Part shown: positions 1 through 9,452 of the stretch, piece by piece
Layout of the letters: each line of letters opens with the position of its first letter
How positions within the stretch are numbered: position 1 is the first letter of the stretch
Assembly: GCA_038496445.1 (NCBI GenBank)
Contig: JALMLS010000582.1
Span: 1 to 25,172 of the forward strand
DNA from: Trichosphaerium sp. ATCC 40318
Lineage: Eukaryota; Discosea; Flabellinia; Trichosidae
DNA: 25,172 nucleotides
Reading direction: 5' to 3'
Position numbers and translations under genes: made by a program
Notes under the pieces: generated by a model
Told to the model about the DNA's origin: nothing
The model's database searches: none
The model's input: only the letters and a program-made list of their open reading frames with translations

Positions 1-128
1 AAAGGTATTTTTTAAGATACCAGAATACTGTTGTGATAATTCACCATCAGTAATTCTTAGAGCAAAGGCGATATTGTACGCAGCTTTTGTATTTTGCACC
101 AAATAGAAGGGGTGCGCTTGTGCACGTT
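1..128 (-). CDS. Possible exon of an unidentified gene running off the left edge
   Basis: On the minus strand a frame stays open from about 126 down to position 1 and reads like protein, including NTKAAYNIAFALRITDGELS. The frame is closed upstream by a TAA in the TTTTAACG just before it, and no ATG lies in frame, so this would be an internal exon or one with an unrecognised splice acceptor. I do not recognise the product. The call rests only on protein-like composition and the absence of stops over about 40 codons, so chance is a real alternative. Confidence 0.3.
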
Positions 129-1101
129 AAAATAAAAAGATATGGTAGGTTTTTTAGTTTGCGGCACATTTAGTTCACCCGGATGTCATTATATGAGCGG
201 AAGAATAATACCTCCGTTGGAATTGCAAATCTTTTAGGTAATTTCAGGTATAGCATATAAGTCAATGCTATGGCAATCACGTTATACTAAATGCACAAGA
301 AACAGACTAAATGCAACAAAAGTTGTTTTTACTACATTGTTAGCACGTGTTCATTCATTTTATCCTTTGGCTCGTGAATTACACTTGAGATATCTAAGAA
401 CGAACCAAAACTCCGCCCCACGCGCATGATATGACGTACTTACTCTAGTAAACCAAAACGTTACTTAAGTTTTCAAGAATTTGAAACAAACCAACTTTGT
501 TTTAAAAAGCCACAGGAAGTCCGTTAAATGCGTTATGTGAAAGAGATAGCTCAATTGCAGAGTGGGTCTCAAAAGTAATGAATATCCCACAACAGAGGTG
601 CCGAAACCTTAGTTGGGATGATCCCACAACCAACAGCTTCCAGCCAAGGAAAAAGCTCCAGACAAGTGTAAAGTTTGCCGCAAATCGATGGTAGTACCGT
701 GTAATCGCGTGTGGTACTAATTAAAATAGGTATCGTTTCATAAATCAAGTACACAGTATAGATGGCATTATAAATGTGAGGATAGCATATGTACATACCG
801 GGTGACACTTATTTCGCCTTCTGCCTTTATGCGAAAAATAAAGGGACATGCGCCTTTAAAGGCAAGTTCCACTACATGTCTGGCACGGCAGATACAGTAC
901 GTTATCTTTACCTGCTTTTTACGCCTTACAAGTGTATTTCAGATGAACTGTAAGAAATGTTCATACACCGAGTCGTACTAAACAGCTTAATGCGTTGTCT
1001 GTAATAATATGCAATAAAACCAATTGCCATTTTTGTAAAAGTGCTGGTTTTTGTTTAAGTACGTAGTGACGCTTGAAACAATACACAACATCACTCGTGA
1101 G
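129..1101. other. Intergenic stretch, no gene seen
   Basis: No reading frame here joins into exons with coherent phase, and no tRNA-like fold, rRNA match or tandem array was seen. The stretch is A/T-rich. The part nearest 1101 must hold the promoter and 5' UTR of the ankyrin gene, but I see no convincing TATA motif. Confidence 0.5.
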
Positions 1102-2496
1102 ATGGCTAGTACTCAAACTACCCTACAGGCAAAGCTTGATAGGCTCAAAGACGCAACTGCAAAGTTAGGTACATAGCGATATGATTATTGTTTCCCCTCG
1201 GTGTTATTAAGGAGTTATAACGTTATGATAGCGCAAAATGTACCAAATGATCCAAACAGCGCATTTATATTCGCTGCTCAAAGGAGAGCTTAATACAATA
1301 AATGAACTCCTAAAAGACGTTAACACAAATGTCAACGCAAAAGATGAAGAGTCAATGACAGCGCTTCATTGGGCAGCTGCTTATAACGAGCCAAGGGTTG
1401 TAGACGCTTTGCTGAATGACAAACGTGTTGATCCTAATGTGCCTAACAAAAGGCAAAATACGCCATTACATCAAGCTGCGATGTACGGTAAGTAATCAAC
1501 CCAATTCTTTTAGTCGTTTTAATGACATGTTGTCAAAACAAGGTTCTGCGTTGTCAGCTGAGCGTCTACTAAAGGATTCACGCGTGAAGATAGATGCATG
1601 CAACGAATGGGGTGAAACTCCGCTTTTTCTGGTACGAGCGCCAAAAATGGTAGCAACGTCTAACATAACTCTAGGCTGCAAACGGTGCTAACAAAGAGGT
1701 TTGTGACCTAAACCCTTTAAAAAACCCTGGAACGTTACGCATTCTAAACTGCTCAATAGGTCATGTTGTCTCTTCTCAAAGGTGGTGCCGACTACAAGAT
1801 AAAAGATAAATGGAATAGAACACCATCAGAGGCTGCTAAGGAACACGGAGAAACGGAAATAAGCGAAGTAATAAAATCTTTTATTGCCGGAACCTATGTA
1901 CCCAAAGATGAAAGTAAAACTCAGCCGGTACCAAAGAAATCCGGTGTAAAAGGTAGAAAGAGAATCTTAAGCAAAATGATGGAAGCACCATTAAGTACAG
2001 AGAAGTTCTTGGGGTGGCTCAAAGAAGATGACATTGATATCTTGGGATGCGATATGTACAAGTGGACGGCACTTCATAAACTTGCTTCGTGGAACAAGTC
2101 ACAATGTATAGAAGCAATGCTAAGCGACCCTCGTGTTGGTGAAGAGAATATTTCAAAGAAAGGTCAAGGAGGTGACACTCCTTTACATTGTGCTATTGAG
2201 ATGCATGCGTCTGCTTCTGTGGATGTTTTACTAAAAGACGAGAGGGTCAAAAAAAATATTAATGCTCTAAATGATAAAGGTCTTACTCCTGCTGATGTGG
2301 CTGTTAATTCAGGTAATCTTCAGCGCTGAGTATTTTAAAGGATCTTGGCGCTGTTTGTGGCAGTAGCGGAGGTACAGAAAAAGAATCTCACCTTCCTGAG
2401 CATTATGGAAAGACTGAGAAGCGCGCTGTCAAGAAATTAAATACAAATAAGTTTGCGGCTCTTGCAAAGGCAATGGGTAAACCAGCTCCAAAATAA
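1102..2496 (+). CDS. Ankyrin-repeat protein, frameshifted near the C-terminus
   Basis: Exons by phase: 1102-1168, 1260-1487, 1543-1631, 1675-1698 and 1760-2496, with introns of 91, 55, 43 and 61 nt. The 91-nt first intron is the least certain; a start at ATG 1238 without it is the alternative. The first exon gives MASTQTTLQAKLDRLKDATA, probably a short coiled coil. Ankyrin repeats follow: TALHWAAAYNEP, NTPLHQAAMYG, ETPLFLAANGANKE, TPSEAAKEHGE, then after a basic linker WTALHKLASWN, DTPLHCAIEMHA and LTPADVAVNSGN. Near 2319 the frame breaks: GGT AAT CTT CAG CGC TGA stops translation, while a -1 shift continues as SALSILKDLGAVCG, the expected end of an ankyrin repeat. It then runs through a Lys-rich tail (RAVKKLNTNKFAALAKAMG) to TAA 2494-2496. 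With the shift the protein is about 380 aa; without it, it ends at 2329. Ankyrin repeats bind other proteins; the partner is unknown. Confidence 0.72.
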
Positions 2497-2789
2497 ACTA
2501 TTTCCATTAACAATTGTGTACGCTAGGCTTTAAATACAAGGTTTTTTAGACACCTTGGCTAGCAAAGTTTGTTGGTACCTGCCTAGACTTAACCGGTTTT
2601 CTAAGACCGCCCTATTTAAATATTGGCTCTTCTTAAGAGCTTGAATAGTAATAGCTGCTATCTCGTTGAATCGTGTATTTGTAAGTAATTTTGGTCACGT
2701 GTACCTAAGTCAGTTTGTTGACAGCGTTTTGACACTTGTTGATTAACTTATCAAAAGATTGCGGTTTAACCAACATCAGCTGTTACAAT

Positions 2790-5700
2790 ATGGATAAGCT
2801 TTGCTCAGTACGAACGAAGGATGGCAGACTCCTGGAGATCAAAGAGTGCTCTATTCGCGTAGATATATGGGGTTTTCTCGCAAAAACAACCGTTCAGGTT
2901 CTTTTACAACCGTTTTACCAACTTTGTCACCGGAAGAACCTAAATACCTATCTAGATGACCTTTTTTAATCGTGGAGACACTGAGGAAGAGGCAGAGTTG
3001 AATTTCCCCTTAAACGAAGGTGAGGATACAAACCAAAAACTTTCGCCAAACGAATCCAAACTTTTTCCTCGTTTCTTCACCTCTTAAGTGAATGAGATTA
3101 TCAATATGGCTACTCGAATGCTAAGAGTTTAATCTAGGTTCTACGGTTTGCGGTTACGCTTTAGATGTAAACGGTGTCATGGTAGACGGCGTAAGTGGTT
3201 GTTTGTTCGAATAAAAAAGTTAGTGTCTTGAAATGCTTACTTTACTACATAGGTTGTAGTCCCTAAAAATCAAACTAGAGCTGCTTTTGAAACCTCAGAA
3301 AGGACTAACAATAATACTTGTGGTATGGTTGAACACGTGCGAGGAAACGTGTACAAAACACGTATCTACCCAGTTCCTAAAAAGTAAGATAAAACCAAGA
3401 AAGCTTAAAACCTGACAACAAAAAAGGGGTTCTCGAGCTGTTAGACTTGTATTCTCTTCGCCTTTGAAGGTACAAGAAAAACGAAGACAAGGACAAGCAA
3501 CTAAGGAACTTGAATACAATTTCCCGCTTCAATTTGTTGAAAGGATTCCTTCTTATTCCGTTCTAGCGAATGTGAGTGCTTACACTATGCATGTTTTACC
3601 ACTAATTGACTCGTTTAGGTGTCCAGTGACTGTGGCATTAAACCAACTAAGTTTAGTTGTAATGGCAAGCCAGTAACCTTCTCGAAAGGTCATCAGGTAC
3701 ATTGTAGTGAATATACAAGATATGTCTGTTCTCTTATTAACGAGCTACAAAGGGTCATTCAGGTCATTTTGAGCAAAAAGATATATCTGCAAATTGCAGT
3801 ATAATCATACGTGCTACAACAGATGAACCTCTACTATTGGTTGAAAAAGACAGTAAAACAAGGACTGTTTTTTTCTCATTGATGGACATTGTTTCTGAAC
3901 AAAAAACCAGTAAGCCAAGGTACTGTGAAGATAGTCTGCGTTTACAACGTTAACTGATGCTTTTTTGTAGAATTGGTTCAGTTGTGAATCACTTGCTTGT
4001 TCTATGGGATGCTTCGCTTAGTCAACAGAACAACAACTGTTTGGAATCATTGAAAAGAATATGTTCATCACTTGGCAAAGTGGTTGTCGACATAATACCG
4101 TTTCGCAATGAACCAGATGCAATGACTTCGTTTGATGTGTCTCATAGCACTTCCGAAATGGAGAACTTCCTGAACAACATTGTATACGATGGAGGTAAGT
4201 CACGTGACCTAGTAACGATTCTCACTTAGTATCTAGCCAGCGCTTTCTATAATCTACACGCGAGAGCATTGAACAAGAGTGGTACAGCCTATAAGGCTTG
4301 TCTTCTGTTTACGAACGGATTCGCAACAATAGGTACTGCGTTTGCAAATTTGCGTATTCTAAAGCGCAACAGGTCCTCTTGAGCTTGGAAGTAGCGAGTT
4401 ACGTGTATTCTCATTCTCTCATGATAAAGAAGTAAATCATGATGGTTTGAGGAAGATATCTAAAGCTTCTGGTGGCGTATACACCAATTTGAAGGCAAAC
4501 ACAAGATTATGTAGTTTGCACTTATACTAATGTTTGTCTTTAGTCATCTGTGAACTTTTCTTCTCTTGCTGCGTCTATTCTCAATGTCCAGAACCAATTT
4601 TCTTTGTTGCGTATTGAAAGAGGTGATAATTGCGTTACCGATGTGTACCCCAAGCGAAAAGAGGCTGTCAGTCAAGACCAGACTGTCATGGTTGTAGGAA
4701 AACTGAGTGCTAGCACCAATCTGAAGCTTTGTACAGCTTATTTGTTTGTAGCACTACTAACCATTCGTAGGCTATGGCTATACCAGTGAATCAATCATTG
4801 CCCATGAGTTTAAAGTAGATGTCAAGGAAGTGAAACGAGGCAGATTTCTTGGAAGGCTATGGGCTCAAAAGAGAATCTCAGGTTTGTAACAAATTACTAA
4901 TGTCTCCAGCTTACATTTTTAGATATCCAAGAAGATGCCAATAATAACGAGCGCCTTGCGAAAGAAATGATAAGTTTAAGTACTATGTATGGAATCGTTA
5001 CGCCAAAGACATCTATGCTGGTACTTGAGTCAGTTATGCAATACGTCAAGTACGAAATACCACCTCCAAAGATGTTACCCGGTAAGAAATTTCTTACACG
5101 TGCTTAATTTACTTAACTGTTAGATATGAGAGCAACTTATTTTGCAATAATGAACGCCCAAATTAAGGATAAAAAGGATGAAAAAGAAGAGCGGATTCAG
5201 TACGTCTTATCTCTTTGGAATAGAAGAGTCGGTATGTAAAAATACTCAAAGGTTCTTTGTTTATTCACTAAAACATTAGCTTGGTGGGGTGAGAGTGGTG
5301 GAAATGTTTCATTGGCTCAGCACCATTTAGATTACAATATTGAACTAGAGACTAAGCATTCATGCGTTCGTACGTAAATCTATCAACAAGCCAAACCTTA
5401 ACACTTCGTTAAACAAGATGATTTTACCAATGTTCCTCAAATCTTGCGTATGCCTGAAGACCAACCTTCAGTGATGGCTGCAGAAATTAAACAAGATGAA
5501 TATGATCCTGAATTATTGGTAGCCATGGGTATTAATCAATCAGACATAACAGAAATCTTCAGTGTACAAAAAATATTCTTCCCCAATAATAACAAATTTC
5601 GACAGATGTTTGATAAAGATGGGGATGATGAGCTCACCAAAGGCGATATACATTCTTTAATGAGTGGATTGGGAGAAGCTCTTAGTTCTGCAGAGGTATG

Positions 5701-8598
5701 AAAGTACTGATTCTTGAAACAACTAACTTTTAAGGCTGCTGAGCTAGCACAAGGTCTCAATGCCCTTAAAACGAAACATCTGAAAAAACAAAGAGATACA
5801 AGTCCAAGTAGTAGGAGAGTTGTCAAGAAGGGAGGGAAATTGAATCGCATTTATCAACCACTAGTGCTACAAAGAAAAGTAGCAGAACAATACAATGACA
5901 TTGAAACGTCAATTTCTGCTTTGCCTTCTAGTACTTCATCCGAAGTTGTTGATCGTAGTCTGGCAGCCTATATGATACCTCTATCAGCATCTGAGGAACC
6001 ACAACGTGAATTCTCACGTAAACGAATAAGGGGAAGACCGCTTAAGAAAAAGGCGGAAAAGAGATCCGTACCACAAGAAGTCCAACCAATTACCACGTCA
6101 GATACCAATACAGTCGAAAAACGTACAACATGCCTTTTTAGTAATGATATTTACTTTTTATTCTTATTATAGGTAAGGCAATGAGTGTTAAAGCAGGAGA
6201 TGTTATTGTCGTAAACGGAAAAGAAATAACTATTCAAAAAGTACGAAGATCTCGCCCTGGTAAGCATGGACCAGCGAAGGTTGCTGTTGTAGGTACGTAA
6301 TGTTTCTACTATTTTCATTTCGTGCTATTGAATCGTGTTTATTCAAATCACGTGATGGATTTTCGTAGGCATAGATTCGTCCGGAAAAAAAGTAGAACAG
6401 TTAAAAAGGAGTAATGATAGCTTCAACATTAAGGCTGGAAACACAAAGAAAACTGAATCTATTGAATCAAGGGATGACAGGGTCATACCTAAGACCGCAG
6501 CTAGTAATAAAAGTACGTTATCACGTGAGTGTTGCTTATTTTGATTTTTAAAGACAAGCACAAAAGAAGGAGATCTGCTAAGAGATCAGAAAGTAACCTA
6601 TCGTCGTCCACAAGCTATAGCCCTAGATTTGATACTACAACGCCAACACTGGGCGCCACAATAGAAGTAGATGTATGAATTTCTTTTTCTTTCTTTGTGT
6701 TGACTGTATTAGGGCAAAGTTATGAAAGTTGGCGCAGTCAGATATGCCAAAGCAGGAAAGCACGGAATCCGAAAGGCATGCTAGCATACTGTGCAAATCA
6801 GCTCATAGTTCTACTAGAGATTCATACAAGGAACTGATGTTGTTACTGGTAAGAAAGTTACTACCATACAACGTGCTACTATTCCAGTAAAACAGTTAAT
6901 AATGGAAGAACAGAAAGAGGGTAAGCCAGAATTTTGTTCACAACGTTTTTTTTATTGACATGTTTCCTTTAAGAAGATCATTCCTCAAGTGCATCAAGTA
7001 GTGATGCAGAAGGGTCTGATAGCCCAGAGTCAGAGGTTGTCGAAGACATCAGTCAGAAATATGCATCTGAAGACAAGTATGATGACTTTATGATAAACGT
7101 TGTCGATGACTTCGTTGAATCAGAAGAGGAGCAAGATAGTTTTCAAAGTAAGATTAAATCAACAAATTCCTTCCAGACTATTCTCTTAAACCACTTTAAA
7201 ATAGGCGATTTATATTCTTCCATGCCCACAAGCGCTTTTAATAATATGGAAGAGATTATTGCGTCTCTTAAAGACAATGATACCTCATACGGTGCTCCTC
7301 AACCGGTGATCTCTTTCACGACATCAAAAAATGCTCAACGAAAAGTATCAGCAACTCAAGCCTACTCTGTACATCCTTCATTCCTACCAATCACATTGCT
7401 AACTTTCCACCAGGATTACTTGCGTTTAAGAACAGAAAAATCTGGTCCTGAATTCTACTTTGACGCAGCATGCTCATTTTTTGAAATGGGTCACGTTAAC
7501 CTAGGAATTCGCATCTTATCAAATCTTGCTGAGATTGATCTGGATAACCCACATTTTCTACGCATACTAGCAAGAAAATTACAAGAGCAAAATGTACGTT
7601 AGTACTATTGCTTGTTTCAAGAACTAATAGTTTATGAAGGATGTTGATAGTGTTGTTTGTCATGTTCTTGAGAAAGTACAAGAACTTCGACCTGAGGAGC
7701 CTCAAAGTTGTAGAGATCTTGCTGAAGTATTAATCAAGAGAAAAGATCTTAATAAGGCTGTAAGAGTTTTATATGATATAGTTGAAAAGAAATGGGACAA
7801 CCGCTTTGCACAAATCGAGGTCATTGCTCTGATGTACAAGTTTTTTTCTGTTCTGTTTCTGCGTTTTTTTCTTAGTATTTGTATTAAGGGATCTAAATGC
7901 ACTTTTACATCGTGTCAAAGATATCAATATGCTTGCACCGCCTCATTTAAGAGTCAACTATGATTTTGTTGACCCAAGATTAATAACGAACTTACCGGTC
8001 GATATCAGAGTCGTCTTACAATGGGTATACTAGTTTAGTACATCTTTTTTCTAAAGACGTCTGTAGCATACCGACAAAACCGATGTAGAATTGCACGTGA
8101 CTGAACCTAACGGTGATAAGTGCTACAGTTTCAACAACAGAACATTAGCTGGAGGCTTATTATCTAAAGACTGCGCTGCAGGGTATGGAAAGCTAAAAAA
8201 TCCAAAATATACTTAGTGCTCGTACTACAAGTTATGGCTAACTTTTTTCAAGATATGGCCCAGAAGAGTACTTGATACGCTCTGCACAGTATGGTAATTA
8301 CCAAGTATCCGTTAAACTATTCCATGCACGTCGTGTTACTGCTCTTGGAACTGTACGCTAAAACCTTTATGATATGTTCTTTTTTTTTCCTACAGATTTT
8401 AACTATCCCAATGTCATAGATTGCCACAGTGTCTGTTTACACTAACTTCGGCACTCCTCAACAAAATGTTACGAGGTTCGTAAAAAGTCTTCTACCTACT
8501 ATGACATCTGAACTGCTCACGGGGTTTTTACAAGGCATAGCGTAAAGCTTACAAAGAATAAGGAGGTCCTAAATGTTGCATCAATTAATTGGAATTGA
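2790..8598 (+). CDS. VIT/VWA/TPR/DUF2135 protein with inserted EF-hand, AT-hook and two eIF5A-like segments
   Basis: 29 exons, about 1,443 aa; exons start at 2790, 2956, 3138, 3253, 3427, 3619, 3753, 3982, 4237, 4373, 4544, 4771, 4923, 5124, 5280, 5418, 5735, 6173, 6369, 6554, 6713, 6818, 6974, 7631, 7889, 8067, 8253, 8420 and 8535. Every junction keeps phase. Residues 1-165: VIT domain (CSIRVDIWGFLAKTTVQ, MTFFNRGDTEEEAELNFPL, GMVEHVRGNVYKTRIYPVP). Residues 246-395: VWA domain with MIDAS motif DASLS (Asp255) and FTNGFA where FTDG is usual. Residues 396-600: family linker (VTPKTSMLVLESVMQYVKY, RRVAWWGE). Residues 673-684: EF-hand loop DKDGDDELTKGD. Around 795-805: AT-hook-like KRIRGRPLKKK. Residues 830-880 and 950-1005: two eIF5A-like segments containing PGKHGPAK and AGKHGIRK, followed by a Ser/Asp-rich acidic tract. 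Residues 1159-1290: TPR-like part (IRILSNLAEIDLDNPHFLR, LRPEEPQSCRDLAEVL). Residues 1310-1443: DUF2135-like end (GYGPEEYLIRSAQYGNYQV, TVSVYTNFGTP). Introns 4495-4543 and 6776-6817 are GC-AG. Bases 3467-3502 could be a further in-frame intron. The family is known mostly from bacteria; the cellular role is unknown. Confidence 0.88.
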
Positions 8599-8716
8599 GT
8601 TGCCACTTCGTTAAGTCCCACTAATAATGATTCTCTGACATATGGTTTATGCTTGTTTTGGTTGTAGGCAAGGTTCAAAAATAAAGGTTGGTACATTGTT
8701 CGGGCTTAATCTTTTA

Positions 8717-9119
8717 TTAAAGAACAAGTATGTCGTCATGTGCGTATACGTATACTATGCTATGAATGTACAGGTATTGGTATTGTGTTGGTGGTGTTTG
8801 CTGTACACGGTTTTTTGGGTATTTGTCTATAAGCCCATCTGAAAAGAAAGACACGCCTACTACGACAGTAATAGCTACTGCCAGTATGACTAAAACAAGT
8901 GATACTAAAATCCTTGGCACCTGAGATCTAGTATTAACCTAAAAACCCAGCACTCGTTTCGATAACACCGCAGATATAACTTCATTACTGAGCGCATAAA
9001 ATGCACCTATTTGCTGTCCTAATGATCTAAAAGCATTATGGAACTCCCTGCAGCGAGGTCTTATGTCTTTGATGATGATAAATACGTCCAAACAAGTTCT
9101 TTTGTCATTGTTTTTTGCC
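8717..9119 (-). CDS. Possible small tail-anchored membrane protein (3' part)
   Basis: On the minus strand a frame from 9119 to 8953 reads KDIRPRCREFHNAFRSLGQQ and GAFYALSNEVISAVLSKR. A 32-nt GT-AG intron (8952-8921) would join it in phase to VPRILVSLVLVILAVAITVV and VGVSFFSDGLIDKYP, a strong transmembrane segment of about 22 residues. A TTTTTTTCAG acceptor precedes the first exon. No upstream exon with a start codon joins it in the right phase, so the 5' end is unresolved. A C-terminal membrane anchor is what SNARE-like or tail-anchored proteins show, but no SNARE heptads are clear. The intron is shorter than most here, so treat the model as tentative. Confidence 0.33.
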
Positions 9120-9366
9120 CTGAAAAAAAGTGAAAACACGTGATGAATCGGGATTTATAGAGTTGGGTGCGAAAATAAGTTGTTATTGTACTGTTATAGA
9201 CATTACAGCGGGACTCAAAATACGCTAGACAGAAGGAGAAAAAGCAAGCTGGGCGTTCATTTTGTGTTTTCTGTTTTGCCTGTTTCAAAAGTAACATTAA
9301 GATTCTGTTAATGATCCGAGATTTTACGGGCTGTGTGAGTCCGAAGATATAACGCTATAACCTGTG

Positions 9367-9393
9367 TATATAATAGACCTAACGTATATATAG
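9367..9393 (+). promoter_or_regulatory. TATA-like elements upstream of the surface-protein gene
   Basis: TATATAATAG at 9367-9376 and GTATATATAG at 9384-9393 lie 60-86 bp upstream of the ATG at 9453. They are the only TATA-like cluster close to that start. The assignment is from position and composition only. Confidence 0.35.
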
Positions 9394-9452
9394 CACCTTG
9401 TTTGTTATACCCTCTGGTATATTTAGAATTTCGGAACATCTCCGCACCTTAG

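Noticed and set aside
111-126. GGTGCGCTTG shared between about 113 and about 18480 as a promoter motif
   Set aside because: Only two clear copies, with different distances to any start codon; too little to call.
6271-6300. Treating the eIF5A-like segments as a separate eIF5A gene
   Set aside because: Both flanking introns join in phase to the EF-hand/AT-hook exon before and to the acidic and TPR exons after, there is no stop between them, and the OB-fold C-terminal domain of eIF5A is not visible.
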